A stretch of 64,000 nt of DNA from Akebia trifoliata (Eukaryota > Streptophyta > Magnoliopsida > Ranunculales > Lardizabalaceae). This document shows positions 1-15,330 of the stretch, one piece after another. Every line of letters begins with the position of its first letter. Position 1 is the stretch's first letter. The translations under genes and the position numbers were made by a program. The notes beneath the pieces were generated by a model that was not told the origin of the DNA, made no database searches, and saw nothing but the letters and a program-made list of their open reading frames with translations. The DNA lies in NCBI GenBank assembly GCA_017979445.1, contig CM030711.1:620001-684000 (forward strand). Direction: 5' to 3'.

Positions 1-2443
1 CCTTTAGATTTCTCGATATTGGGTACTTCATTCAAACTATCACAAATTTTTATTGGCTTATCAACAATAACTGGATTGTAGACTTCATGAGTTTGCTCTA
101 TCATAGTTGAATTTGTACCTTCTTTTGTGGTTGAGAAATGATCATCTTTTTTATCCTTGTAATTGTTAAAATTAGAATTACACCTCGAGAATGTTTCAAT
201 TTCCGTAGAAGACCGCTTGCAGAAACTACCAAACCCTTCGATCCCACGAGTTAGCTTTCGAACTCGATCCCTTTCTTCTTTGAGGAGTGACCCTTTTTCT
301 AGCAACTTCAATGTCCTCTCAGATTTTTTTCTCAGAGTAATTCCCCAATTGAATCTGCATTGAAATATTTGTATCTTGTTAGAATGAAGATCAATTCCGT
401 TAAAGTGATGGTGCACTTTTGAAGTATTACGTGACAGATGCATACCAATCAAACTGAAAGAAAAATTTTACAAGATGGTAGTAAGGTAAACTATATTTTA
501 TACGAAGTTGAATGTTGGGTGGTCAAGAAACATCGTATTAATAAATTGGATGTAGCAGAGATGAGGATGTTAAGAAAAATGAGTGAAAATTAAGAAAGAT
601 AAAATTAGAAATGATTATGTTTCAAAAAAATATTTAAGAGTAACTAACTCTGGTTGACTAAGATTATTTGGACACAAAGTCATGATTTTCTAACGCCTCC
701 TTTGATGATACCCCCCCGATGTGGCATAGGCTAGAACCACAATTTTTTTTCCCTTGGGATACACAACTATACATCCTCATAAATATGTGCAATTATGTAT
801 CCTGAGAAAAATAAACTATGGTGGGGGGAGGGGAAAAAAATCATTATCCTTTGGGCATTACGAGCCCACTTAAAAGAAATATTCTAGTGGAATATCAAAA
901 AAATATAAGTGAGAGAAAGACTCAAGAATTTAGATATTGACAATGAAGGCCATATGTAGTTCTGTGCTCACTCTCAATAACAAAAAAAAAAAAACTTGGC
1001 TTTGGATTAGGGTTGGGCTTTGACCTGATGGAATGAGTCTGGATTGAATAACTAGACCCATTTAGATATCAGGCCGAACTCAGTCTTGGGAGTTAGGCCG
1101 ATGGCCCAATCCAATTTGATAATTTATCTATTATTTAATTTTAACATTAATATATATTTTAAAAGTCTCAAGTACGTGTGGGTTGGGTCGGGTTGGACAC
1201 GTAATTCAGTATTTGGACTGGCCGGGCCCGACTATTAAATGGATTGCGTTCAGATTACATGGATCGGGCTTGGGGCATTAGGATCGAGCCATTTAAGGCC
1301 CGGTCTGACTTGTCTCAATGGCAACCCTAGCTTGGGGAGAGTGGATTCAAGGAACCAAGACCCCAAATCTTTGGGATAAAGGTTTGTTGTTGTTGTTGGA
1401 ATGAAGATCAAATTGTTGAATAAGTAGAAGGGAAAATAATACTATACTGACCCTCTCTCATCTATATACTGAAAGCTTTGCATCTCTACCATAACATCTC
1501 TATCACTCTGAAACTCCTCTGCAACACTCTCTGGTCCATGAGTGAGAAGATGTTCTAGCAATATCATTGAATTATAAGACACTCTCCAATGCTTTCTATC
1601 AAATCTCAGAAACCTGAAACCACAAGTTGAAATAACAAATGTTCTATTGGAAATCCAAACAAGAGCACATATCAATCAGAATAGAATATAGAGCCACAAT
1701 AAGCCTACTAACCTCTTATGAAGAATCTCCACTATTCTCCAATAATCATCCACTTCAAAAGCAGCCCTCGATATCAAACCCATGGTTCGCGTGTCTGGAG
1801 CCCACGAATTTCCATTTGTGGCTTCCTCTGTCAATCTTTATACACAAGCCGGGCAAAAAAAAAAAAACAAAAAACAAAACCACGCTTAACTTGAGAGACA
1901 GCAAAATAAGATAACAAACGATTTTTATTTTTAATTGAAGTATGGGGAATGAAACAAATCTTAGTTAGTTACACTTGTAATGGAGTACTCTCCTTTGATT
2001 AACATTCAGAGAATTTTGCTTGAGGCGCACAAAATAAGATAACAATCAGCTTTTACTTTTATGGACTACTTATAGGGAGATGGGGACTGATAAATATGTC
2101 CCTTACGCTACAATCGATATTTTTGATTACTAATCAGAGGAGAACACTCCGTTGTAAATGCAGTTGAGATTTATATCATGATCACCATTCAATCAAATTA
2201 AAATCGTTTGTCATCTAATTTCATGCATCATAAGATGTACGAAATTTATTCGTGGACAATGATCAAGCACAAGGTATGAAAATAAAAGCAGAGGCAACCC
2301 GCCTACCTAAATAAATTATACGAACAACAGACTTACAGTTGTGAAGGGGTAACATCGGTTAGAGCCAATCGAGCAGTTTTGAACTTCTCTTTGAGAAAGA
2401 AGGAAGCATGCTTCTTGAATTCATGGAAGAAAGGGGTACCCAT
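1..2443 (-). CDS. ENTH-domain clathrin adaptor-like protein (partial, C-terminus beyond window)
   Basis: Four exons read on the minus strand: 2443-2337, 1835-1713, 1613-1452 and 354-1, all with GT-AG borders and matching phase (107, 123 and 162 nt, then open to the window edge). Exon 1 starts MGTPFFHEFKKHASFFLKEK and encodes the first ENTH helices. Exon 2 encodes the segment ending in DDYWRIVEILHKR. Exon 3 has the characteristic SMILLEHLLTHGPESVAEEF and SFQYIDERG stretch. Exon 4 starts FNWGITLRKKSE and continues through KEERDRVRKLTRGIEGFGSF into a polar, probably disordered tail. ENTH domains bind phosphoinositides and help form clathrin-coated vesicles. This single-ENTH type is found in plants; its cargo is not known to me. 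An in-frame ATG lies 30 nt further upstream (2473); I prefer 2443 because the family start MGTP follows it. Intron 3 holds LINE and MITE debris. The family call is firm, the exact orthologue is not. Confidence 0.88.
498..675 (+). mobile_element. LINE reverse-transcriptase C-terminal remnant in the ENTH intron
   Basis: The plus strand reads LYEVECWVVKKHRINKLD followed by VAEMRMLRKMSEN, then a stop and IRNDYV. This is the decayed thumb region shared by plant LINEs (the usual form has ECWAVKK and EMRMLRWM). It lies in intron 3, antisense to the host gene, and has no intact ORF. A related copy is at 34510-35185. Confidence 0.7.
700..835. mobile_element. Imperfect inverted repeat related to family B MITEs
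   Basis: The arms around GGGATACACAACTATACATC and its degenerate complement near 785-800 (ATGTATCCTGAG) form a foldback. The inner sequence resembles the centre of the family B element at 20585. It lies just after the LINE remnant in the ENTH intron. The edges are uncertain. Confidence 0.4.
1355..1398 (+). repeat. SINE/LINE 3' tail with (TTG)n
   Basis: The plus strand reads CCCCAAATCTTTGGGATAAA, then GGTTTGTTGTTGTTGTTGG. This is the conserved end of Au-type plant SINEs and related LINEs. Antisense versions occur at about 46530-46580 and 50955-51000. Only the tail is recognisable here. Confidence 0.5.
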
Positions 2444-4238
2444 GTTCTGGTTTTTGTTTCGGATGACAGACATGTTAATTTGTGATCGAAAAAAGAAGTA
2501 GAAGAACAAGATTGGTTTAGTTCAAAGGTGATAGATAAACTTGCGTAAGCGGGACATACAACTACTCCATTGATGAAACAAACACCACCTACTCTATAAA
2601 AAGTGGATTTGCAAATGTAATTAGAAGAAAAAGAGGATGACATGGAAGAGTAATTTAAAGCTTAAAAGGTATGGTTTTCAAGAAGTGTGAGTGAAGGTGG
2701 GACATATTTGAAAGTCCCAACTAAAATTTGGAAGGTTTCTTTGTGTCTTTAAGCTACTTTGAAGATGAAGTCAAGATATCAAAGTTTGTGTTTGAATTTA
2801 AAAGGGAAAAATACTAGAACAGTCATGTATGAGGCCAAAATTACTGGCCTAGGCATGTTATTAAAATATGGTTGTTTTTTACTTAACTCTCCACGATGTG
2901 GAGAATATTTGAGATACCACTCCTTATGTTTTCAAACAAATGACATGCTTTTGTGTACTCAATTTTCTGTGATTGACTACAACAAACGACCTGAATGCCT
3001 TGGTCTTCAACCTGTAGTGAAAAAAACTCTATAGATTTTTTTCTCTCCAAACTAGTCATCTTCAACTTTAAGATTCCATCTACTACGATCTTCATACATC
3101 AAGGCAAGATAAGAACTTTTGGGAAGTAGATAACGATGGAATTTTTTGTAGAAAAATTAAGGTTTTTATACAAAGGATCAAGATGAGATTGAAAATAATG
3201 GAGTGATGGTATTTTATAAATTAAAATAATGTATTTTGGAAGAAAAATCAAGGGTTTTTTGTCAAGAGGTTGAAGATGATGATATTTAGGTTATTTAGGA
3301 TTGGGTATGAGTAACAAAAATTTCCATTATTGAGGCATGGAAATTCTTATAGATTTTTGGAAGACCTTGACTAAATGGCTCATTTTTTTCATATAGCTTT
3401 CATCAATTATATATTGATCTAATGTCACGTCTTAGGATTGTCTCTCCACATATTTTGACATATGTTGATTTATATCTATTTGGCAGTTATTGAAATAGAT
3501 CTCTCGGATTAGTTCTAATCATATAGTGATTCTATTGCAACCCTCTGAAACTTCATCATGGAGCATGACGTTGAGATGTTTAACACACAAGTCGGAACGT
3601 GTTAGTAGAGACTCTTTAAGGTTATGGAGGTTGGTTTCTCTTATTGCATGTAAAGGGTTTGTGCCACGTGTTGATTTTGACGGTTCCACGCAGCATCGCC
3701 CTCCTAATGATTTTAATCCTTGTCAATCAACTCTCACCACCCCCCATTGAATTTGATGGTGGAAGGTTAAAGAGTGCCCCAGTCCAAGTATGTGGGATTT
3801 CATTCATTCAAAATCACAAGCTGATGAGAAAATACTTCTTATGCCCAAGAGGAATGGGTAGTAAACTAAAGGCTCACTTGGGGCAGCTCTGTTTTCAATT
3901 TAAGTGCTTTTATGGAACTACTCCTGTTGGAAACATTTCGATAAAATAACTATTTTTCGATGACAATGTTAAAAAAGAACATCTTATTTAGAGTCAAAGA
4001 GAATTTCTAGTGCCAAAACAACATACCCACTTTCATAACTTCTAAGAAGAAATAATAATTAAAATATTGGATTTCCATGATAAAACTCTCCTCAACCTTT
4101 CAAGGCTATTGTCCCATATGCTAAAATGACACCCAAAAAAGGAATACGCGAAGGTGGAGAACGGAAGAAAGCAAGCTGCATTTTCTTTCCTGGAAATAAG
4201 ATGGTGTTCTTTGTAACCTTTCCCATTATCAAGCATGA
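2444..4238. other. Intergenic region: ENTH promoter side and actin 3' side
   Basis: This region lies between the ENTH start and the actin stop. It should hold the ENTH promoter (next to 2443) and the actin 3' UTR (next to 4239). Short ORFs on both strands show no family resemblance and no conserved composition, so I call none as genes. Confidence 0.5.
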
Positions 4239-5919
<1,681 letters not shown>

Positions 5920-5929
5920 TAGCTATCAC

Positions 5930-8091
5930 CTGAAGGACAAGAGCATCAACTTCACATAAGAAATCATGGGAAAAAATACATCCGTTTGTCCCATGTAAGC
6001 AAATCACAAATTCAATTAGCTAGCAATAACTACAGTACTCCAAATGCATCAGCTTGATTTAGTCCTAAAGTGATAGCTCACCAAATTCCCTTTAAGTTAG
6101 AGTAGCATATTTAATGAAGCTAGCAACCCATATCGGTTATTTTATCCTGAATATTGAAGACTAACAAATACCCAATTTGATCCACCTATCAATATTTAAA
6201 GGCAAAGTTCCATTTAATATACAGCAATCTACTTCAGCCTCAGACACCAGTGCAATGGAGCATTGCATGAATAACCAGGTTATAGTCAAGAAGCAAAAAA
6301 TGGGAGATAATAGATTTAACAGCCAAACAGATTGGATTTCCATGATAAAATAGCTGATATGTACACAATAAACTTCATCCCTTCACCCAAGATAACCCAA
6401 AATGCCAGCCAAACAGATCTAACAGATAATGGAACATATATAAACGAAAATTGACAATAACTGAACTTTTTCTTCCTCTTTTATTAAAATAACTTTGTCC
6501 AACAATCCAAAAGAAAGAAGAATGATTAGACTCAGATTATCCTAAAAAAACGAAGCAATTTGAATACCAGATTTAGGTACGATGCAAATTTCTCAGTGAA
6601 GATGAAAAAAATAATAATAATAAAATTAACAAAGAATTACATTATGAGAGCACAACAACAAAAAAAAAAAATTGAAAAGTTAGAATAATGATCTTTGGGT
6701 CTCCTTTTTGAAAGGAAAAAGATTGAAATGTATCACATCATATGCCAAATTGTAATCGATGGCCAGGACTGATTTATCTGAAACCTAATTTAGACCAAAA
6801 TCTATGACAAGAATCCTTATGCCAGGCAAATGCTGGAGGCAGGTTGCCCAACAAGCTTTTATGCTTCGAATTGATAGTTTCCAAACCAAATTAAAAGGGG
6901 AGCAAGAAAAAAAAAACTCATAAATTAAACAAAAATGCAATCAAATCCCATAACTTATACCATTTTACATATGAAACAGGAAAAGAAGCTCAAAGCCTTT
7001 TAATTTCATAAGATGAAGCAAGAAAGTAAACACTTATTATAGTATTATACAAAGATTACTCAAGAAAATAACTTTTGTAATAGAAAAATTACAAAATATC
7101 AACAACAAAAAAAAATTTGGCATTTTGTATTTTTGCCAAATTTCAAATGAAAAACACAAATTATACTCAAACTTCTCACATTCCATGCTTTTCTCATAGA
7201 CTGAATTACAAACTAGGGCCAAAACTGATTGATCTAAAGCCTAATTCATTCTGATACCTATAACAAGAATCAAAAGGAAGCAAGCAGTAAACCAAAAAGA
7301 AAAAATTCCATAAAATCAATCAAATGGAACTACAATTTAAATTCAATTTGAGAAACAGGGAATGGAAAGTGTTTAAAAATTACCATTTTTTTTAAAGCAA
7401 AAATTCACAATTCAACAAATGTTTTTTTTTTTTTGGTTTGACAAGAATTGATCCTACAACCTCTTTGGTGAGAATGAGTGTTCCAAGATGACCATGAAAT
7501 GCAGATCTCTAATACATTGGTAAAAAAAAATCAGATCTTGCATGAGGAGAAAAATTGAAATTTTTATCAGCACAGACGTGCTTTTGAATTTTCCATGAAC
7601 CGATAATAATCAACAATGCAAGAATCAAATTAACTTTAATAATCTGCCACAAAAAAATTCAAATCAAATTAGTATCTCAAAAAACCTACTTCACCATCCC
7701 AATACCCCAAACAAAAAGCCAATACAGATCCACATTAACCACCAGTCAAAAAATTTACAAAATATCAATCAAAAGCCACAATCCCAACTAAATCGAACCC
7801 AACAACGATAAAATAACCAAATCAAAAAAAAAAAAACCTTAAAACTAAAATCCAGATCAAACAGACATGCACACTCTTCAGATCAAATTAGCAGTTCTAT
7901 CCAAACACATTTTCATGAATCAAATATCATAAGATAATAAGAATCCATTCGAATAATCGGAAAATGCAACCTTGGATCTCAAACCACAACGAAAACTACA
8001 GATCGATCATCGGTAACTGATCTAGATCTTTCAATGGATCGATCTAACAACAAATTATCAAAAGAGGAGATTATTTAGAAGTAGAATTCAC
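5930..8091 (-). other. Actin 5' UTR leader intron
   Basis: On the minus strand a leader exon ends CAGAG at 8092 and is followed by the donor GTGAATT. The acceptor TTCAG lies 11 nt before the ATG, with the exon resuming at 5929. Plant actin genes typically have a leader intron that supports strong expression; at 2.16 kb this one is long. It is AT-rich with no coding or repeat structure I could identify. The leader exon carries the telobox-like CTAGGGTTT. Confidence 0.75.
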
Positions 8092-8261
8092 CTCTGAAAC
8101 CCTAGATTTCGCTTTCCTTGAGAATCTGATCTGGAGAACGACCTCCTTCGATCCTGCCTTCCCGTTCCCCTTGTTTTTGAAATGGAAATGACGCCCAAAT
8201 AAAACTCAAACCAAAATGAAATGCGCCGTAAATTACTCTATCGAATTCGGACCGTTCGCTC

Positions 8262-8269
8262 TTATAATA
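8262..8269 (-). promoter_or_regulatory. Probable TATA box of the actin gene
   Basis: The minus strand reads ATATTATAAGAG. It lies about 100 nt upstream of the leader exon's CT-rich stretch, so transcription would start near 8235. The placement is inferred. Confidence 0.45.
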
Positions 8270-9500
8270 TGGATCTACGGTTTAGAATACGGGTCACGCT
8301 GATCTGGATCTCTGGTTGTTACAATTTTTTTTCCTGATTATTCGGTCCGTTTTAGCAGTTATAAAGACTAATTTTAAAGTACCATTTTTAGAATCTTGAA
8401 TTTATCCTAGTCTGTCAATGGATCGGATCTGGAACCATCCGGATTTGATCCAGAATAAATCTGATAATAATTGGATCAAATCTAGAAATAGCCTTTTGTT
8501 TAATTGCTCGTGGTGTCAAATTCTCATTGGTACGAGCCCAGAACACAGGGCTGCAACTCGGGCGGTTTGGGCTGGATTAGGGATCAACCCATGCCTAATC
8601 CAAACTTAACAAACACCAACCCTGCCCGCACCCAACCCAAGTCGAGTTGGCCCGATTAATTTATTCCCCATTAATACTACGTAATTTAGCAATGATAAAG
8701 ACTGGCATGCAAAAGAATTTAAAATTTACAATTATTTATCCTAAAATTTACATAATTTACATATGTAAAATTATAAGTAAATTTAAAAAAGACAGAAAAT
8801 GATGATTAAAGAAAATTACCATCTTAATTCATTTCTAGTTAATCGTAATTTCCAACTAAACAATATTTACATTGTATAACAATATAGTATTACATAAACA
8901 AAGGCATTAATAACAGAGCAATTATTTATTTTGTGAAAAATAAGTACACATTTATTTTAATATATAGAGAAACAAAAATATACAGTCTAAGAGGCCCATT
9001 CTCACCCAAAGGGACATTGATCAGGTTTGGAAGGGGTTATCTAACTAATTCGAGCTGCCCTTAATCTACAAATAAATTTAGGGTTAGGATCTTTGTTAGG
9101 TCCAGACCTCTCCCAATTCACACTTGGGTCATGTATTGGCTAGCTTGGGTTGGGCTTTATAAATTTAAACTAAGCCCATCATAGAACTTAAGTAGTCTAG
9201 AGCTTGGTTTTGGGCTTGGGCCTATTTGTTCAAATCTCAATCCTAAGAATTTCACCTCTACTTAATCTAACTAAAAAAAAAAAGTCTCAACATGTTAGCT
9301 AAGAATGACCAATGTAGAATCTAATATATGTAACAGTTTAGATTTAGTTGGAGTTAGCATTAGTTACTTATATGTTGTATTAGAGCCCTTTTATATGGGT
9401 GTTCTAAAAAATGGCCGAATATTTTGCCAAAATTAGTGGCCCAGTTATGTTTTCAAATTTTCATCAAGAAGTTCTTATATCAATCTTAATATTTATATAT

Positions 9501-9709
9501 GGGTTGGGATCCATTGGCTCATGAGAAAACACATGATTCCAATTGTTCAAATATAAAATCCAATAGTTGAGATTTATGTGTATCTTGATGACACAAATCT
9601 TAGAGATACTTGATCCGAGAATAGATATCAATAGTTGGATTTTGTGTTTAAATGGTTGGGATTAAGTGTTTTTTTCATGGGTCAAAGGATCTTAACCCAA
9701 ATCAAAAAC
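9501..9709. mobile_element. Foldback MITE, about 210 bp
   Basis: The left arm begins GGGTTGGGATCCATTGGCTC at 9501. The right arm ends with the reverse complement of a closely similar sequence at 9709. Imperfect pairing extends about 80 bp, including AAATCCAATAGTTGAGAT against ATATCAATAGTTGGATTT. The interior is short and noncoding. No clear target duplication was seen. Confidence 0.6.
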
Positions 9710-12700
9710 CCAAAAGCGTAAGTATATCTCCCGAATTTTCATAATCTAGTAAAAGACATGACCTTTTATCCAAGGTTCATAAGGCTAAAAAGGTAAAATA
9801 AAAAAATATGTGACCATAAGATAGATACCTTGTTTGATAAAAATAAATAAATATCAATAACTTTGGCTACTACGTTTCAATATTACATAAGACTATCACT
9901 TAGAATCTAGTCTTGAAGTAATGTTTCTGGATTAAGAGAAGAATTGATATCATTTTGATCGAAACATTCCATTACAATGCTATACATTCCAAAACATTCA
10001 ATGTTTCCGAATCAATATTTGTTATCAAATTAAACTAATATTGATTTTATTGATCAACAAATTCCAATATTTTGAATCATATATGAGTATGTTCTCTTCA
10101 ACATGACTATCATATACACAATTTGTGGGGGAAAAAAAAATGAAATAGCAAAAAGACAAACAAGGCACAAAGATTTTCATAAGTTCGATAATGTGCCTAT
10201 ATCCAAGAAATAGAACAAAAACAATTACTATTTTCTCATAAAAAATATTACACGATTGTCCTTTTCATATCCCTTAAAAAAATTGGGACAGGGACGTTGC
10301 TCCCTACACCCTCCAACCTTGCGTAACACAACAGATTACAAGACATTTACACCACAAATTCCTTTTTTTTTTTTTTTTTAATTACTAACTTGTGAAGATC
10401 ATCCCTACAAAAATCATCATTATTATTTTTTTTTATTGATTATAATTGATTGTTCATAATTTTTAACTTGTAAACCACTTTTTATGAAACAATAGTTACC
10501 GAATGAGACAATCTTTGATGTGGATGAAATGTCATATCATAATAAGTATCGTTAAAATAATTAGTTGAAAACTTTTCAAAGGTAATTTGGTACCTTTCAA
10601 TAAAAACCATAAAAAAAAACTGTTTACCCGTGGAAATGGAACAACCCACTGTGGAAAATGTCTTGTATTGTAAGTTTGCATGATTGCGGGGTGAGAAATG
10701 TGATTTGGACTTTGGAAGTTTATATTTGTGTATTTTTGTGAGAAAAAGAATCTTTTTTTTCTTTCTAATGAAATGATTTTCCCCTTTTTAAGGAAAAATA
10801 TTTTCCTACCTAACCAACCCAAAGTATGGTTTTTGTATTGTATTCCAAAGGTGCATGATTTGTGGGAAAATACAATTTCTCTCTTGAAGGTAGATATTTT
10901 TCTACCCAACCCTTCAGAAAAATTATTTTCTCATCTTCTGATGTTATTCTCTCAGGATTACAGTAATTAGCGTTCCCCTGAATGAAAAATCAATTCTCTT
11001 TTTAATATTTTCCTTGGTGCAATCGACCATTAGAATTCATTTTCCCAAGAAATTTGCTTTTCCATTGATTTATTTCTCTCTTCAATCATAGTGATTCCAT
11101 GAAAGTTTTGAAGAGAGAGAGAGGGAGACCAAGTGGGTATTTGGAGGGGGTTGAAATTGAGAAGGGATGATTGTTTAGACATGGGTCATGATGGTTTGAC
11201 TTTGGTGATAGTGGCAAAATTATGAGGCATGGGCATGAGAGTGTGCGTGGAGATGGTATTTAATTATCTTACCCCACATCCAATATAAATAAATCCTTGG
11301 GAATCACATTAGACGAATCTCAAAGACCATCTAAAGGTTTCAACTTGTCTCTTTGATGATGAAAACCAAGCACATTTTACTCACCATTCATTTTCTCATT
11401 ATGGCTCAACATGATTAAAGAAAGAAAGAATAATTAAGGAATCCCCACTTATAATATTAAAAATAAAAAATAAAAATTTACCAAATCTCATCCATCTTAA
11501 CCTCCTCCAGATTCTATGGGGGAATCCTAAGTTACTAGCCCCAATTGTTGCTTACAAAGCACTCAAAAAAAGAAAATAGAAGTTCAGATCTTGTACTTCA
11601 GGGAGTGGGGTTTCAACTTGACTCCCGGTCAACTTTATGTAACACACTACACACTTTGTCAGGTTGGCCATGCCTTAGAAGAACTAGGCATCAAATTTAG
11701 TCAACTATCTTGACCATTTTATTGTATAAATATTTGACTCACACTTTTGTAGATATAGGCTCAAAAATAAATATGGATTATAAATTTTAGTTGTATAGTT
11801 AAAAATATACAAAAGATTAGAACCTAAGGCATGTCACCTTGAAGATTAAGAATGGGATGATAGAATAGTGGTACCCAATTGGGACAATACATAATCCATA
11901 AAAAACAGTTTGGAAGATTTGTCACTTTTCTCGAGATGGTGATCCATAAGCATGAGTCCCAAAAATGAACAATCATGGATCCCTAAGATCCTGAGACAAC
12001 GTAATAGAGAGAAAATCAAATTATGGTTCAATAAGGCAGGCTTATAAATAAAGAGAATGAAGCTTTATTTTAGGATCTTTCTATTGATTTTTATTATTTT
12101 GATAGAAATCCAACTTAAGCATCGAAGATTATTTGACAGGCATCACACGATACCCAAGACACAAAACATTTATGATCTACTAATTTCAAGGAGTTAGTGA
12201 TTGCAAAGAAAATAGAAGGATAAAATAAAATAATTTTAGATTACTCCTCTAACAAAAAGCTAATTTAAGCATTAAAGAATATTTGACAGATATCATACAG
12301 ATGTCCAAAATACAAAACACTAGTGATCTTAAGGAGTTAGTGATTGTAAAAATATATATTTTAGATTACATATAGATTCACACTTTGTATTAGGCTTGGA
12401 GATCGCCATTTACCAGCCTGATGACAAGGGCGTTGGTAAAAAAAAAGAATCAAATTCTAGAAATCACCTACTTAAACGATATTTGAATCGTTGTCCATTG
12501 ATGAGGAAATGCAAACTTCATGGGTAAGAAGATCCCATGATTTTAAAGCTCGGCTAAAGCATCTCACAGTTGGAGTAAGTCATGTCGATCTTGAAGGTAA
12601 CCAAACAAGAAAGTCGCCATGAATTGTCCAACACATTGGCTCATCAAGGATATGAGATAGTTACCCTGTATTTCGAAAATCTCAACCAAGTCTATGAAAA

Positions 12701-12796
12701 CTTAGATGAGTCAATCAGGATTTGGGTGTATAAAATAATTAATTTTTAATAGTTTAAATATTGGCAGATTTACCAAAACATGCACAACTTTTCGTT

Positions 12797-13240
12797 TATT
12801 TACCAAAACGGTACACCGTAGCAATTAATTCCGAAAACGGTAAATTTATCGTTTTCGGAATTAAATTTTTTTACCAAAACGGTAAAAACAGTAAAATATA
12901 TTTTTTTATACCGAAAATGCCCTTTTTTATTTTTTGACTGAAATTACAAAAATAAAATTGATTTCGATAAAAAAAAAAATTATAAATACATGTGATTGTT
13001 GGATTACCGAAAGAGAGTGAATCTTTTTAGTTGGATTTTCATTGTTTTAAGGTTAAAATTGTAAATATATATGTAAAAGAAAAAAGGGTATTTTCGGTAT
13101 AAAAAAAATATTTTACTGTTTTTACCGTTTTGGTAAAAAATATTAATTCCGAAAACGGTAAATTTACCGTTTTCGGAATTAATTGCTACAGTGTACCGTT
13201 TTCGGAATTAATTTCGAAAACTCTACCGTTTTGGTAAATT
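12797..13240. mobile_element. Palindromic element with multiple nested hairpins
   Basis: Arms of about 130 bp (from about 12808 and back from about 13200) are nearly complementary, with the motifs TTTTTACCAAAACGGTAAAA and ATACCGAAAAT in both. Inside each arm is a smaller palindrome, perfect over 42 bp at 13142-13183 and with one mismatch in the left arm. The spacer is AT-rich and noncoding. It resembles a MITE or foldback element that would transcribe into a strong hairpin. Confidence 0.75.
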
Positions 13241-14239
13241 ATTCTTAAATATTTATAATATATGCATGTAAGATTTTTGATTGAACGTTTATTAATTAAC
13301 TTTATAATAACAAAAAATAATAAGTATTTAAAAAATATATAAAAACCGATTTATAGGGTTTGGCTCATCCAAGATGAGGGAGTCGGATGAGTCAACTCAC
13401 ACGTTGGGTGCAGAGTTGAAATATTTATTTTAAGAACCATGGTGGACCCTGACGAGTTCGGTAAGGTTGTTCAACACCTGGTCATGGTGGTTGTGCACTT
13501 TTATCATTCCTTGCTTGCAAACTAAATCAAGCATCCGAGAAATTGACGATGTCATGACAAAATAGAAAATTTTGCTCAGATGGGACCCCAAGAAAGACAG
13601 AAGTAAAGGAGAAGAGACTTTCAAATTAAACTCAAACCATAGTATTAAAACTCGTCCTAGTCGACTTTGTGGTCAATTTACAAACTCGGCAGAACTCTTT
13701 GTCCATATAATAATAATAATAATAATAATCTAAATCTTAGTAATGCTAAAAGTAATATCTTATAAATATATAATACAATATTTACATGACTCTTATGAGT
13801 CAACTCGTGGGTAGGGCTATCGATGGTTTGGGACGTGATTGGATCTGGCTTAATTTGACTAATTCCATATGGATCGATAAGATTGTTCAGACCTAAAACC
13901 AATCTGATAAGTATTGTAGTCAACCCTAAGTAAGATTCAGTTTTCAATATGGCATCATAACATTGGGATCGAAATCTGATTCAATAACAATCAGATCAGG
14001 TCCCAATTAGATCAAAATCAATTTGATATATAATGTTTAGAAAAACTTCATATATATTTAAATAAAATACACTAGAAAGTGGCATATACCAAAAGGATTT
14101 ATTTGAAATTTAAGATATTGATTAAAGAATTTTTTTTTTTTTTCCTTAAAGATTATATAATATTTGTAACTTTGAAAAAAATAAGTAGTATGCAAGTTGC
14201 AAGTTTATTGTTTTTTTTTTTTTTTTTAAATAACCAAAT

Positions 14240-14419
14240 GGGTAGTGCTGGGGTGACGCAGGATTTACTGTGATTCTCACAATTCTGATGTGGACATGCA
14301 TACATAACCGTAAATGATTTGTACTGATATCGCGAGGAAACACATCTATGGTTATGGCCCATTCCACGTCAAACTTGTGAGAATCACAGTAAATACCGTG
14401 TGTCATTCCAGCATTTTCC
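14240..14419. mobile_element. Family A MITE, copy 1
   Basis: The terminal arms read TGCTGGGGTGAC and, on the other strand, TGCTGGAATGAC. Both continue into TTTACTGTGATTCTCACA. The core contains ATATCGCGAG and ATCTATGGTTATGG, as in the other family A copies. No clear target duplication is left. Confidence 0.7.
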
Positions 14420-15330
14420 TAAATTTAAATATAGAAGTGGAAGGCATTTATTGCAACTCAAATTTTGGTGTGAACCATCCCACTCCACTTTCTCTTATTA
14501 TAATAGTGAAGATAATATATATATATAAGGGTAGCTACTTCCGAAGAATCGAATTCACTTTCTACTTTAGAGAATGCAGCAAAACTACAACTTTCTTGCT
14601 TCGCTCTTTCCTTCTTTAAGTAGAGTTATATTTGAACATAGGAACCTATCTCAGCAGTTGGTAGACATTATATGTAAGGATGCTTTTAGGCATGCTTATG
14701 ATAGGGTGTAATCTTGTTTTTTTCTGACTGGGGGTCTGCCTAACCTCCCATTAATCAATTAAAAATAAAAAAATACATAATGATAAGGGTAGCTTTAGTA
14801 GCCAAAGCCAATTCTAACCATCTACAATTCTAAATCACTTTTTATTGGTTAGAAGTTTTAAATTACGCTATTTTTTTTGTGAAAATAATCTCCTTACCAT
14901 AAAGATCATCATCACAAAAAATTAGTTTATTCCGAAACTTCTAATCCATATAGAACAAAGGCATTGACTCCCTAATGTCGGTTGCCGAACAGGTTTGAAA
15001 CCCAAATCCACAATCCAGATGCAAAGTCATTGGAAGAAAAGGGCTCGGATTTTGGGTCTGATCCAATCCATTGACGGTTAGCATCAAGTTCACTCGACTC
15101 ATTGGAAATTTGAGTCTTGAGTTTTAAAGTTTAAAGTTCGAACCCCTTCAGAGGATCCGATGCACTTTCTCTGTCACAGTTAAAACCGTTTGGTTGCTTC
15201 TCCTTTAATATCTCTCTTGTAAAACGTGGAAAAAGCAAACAAATCAAAGAAGCTGAAACTCAGGAGAACACAAAAAAACAAATAGAAAAGATGGTGTTTT
15301 GGTCGAATATGAGTTAACATTCTACATAGG

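Larger units (their letters stand above)
8270..15300. other. Intergenic region with repeats, no gene seen
   Basis: Seven kilobases between the divergent actin and SMR genes. It holds GGATC/GGGTCGG-rich degenerate repeat (8400-8660, 9040-9240, 13800-14010), the foldback elements listed separately, a (TAA)n tract near 13706-13728 and long A and T runs. Short ORFs at 10532-10970 lie in an AT-rich inverted-repeat-like stretch sharing TATTTTCCTTGGTGCAAT with the SMR 3' flank near 16130. I see no gene. Confidence 0.55.
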
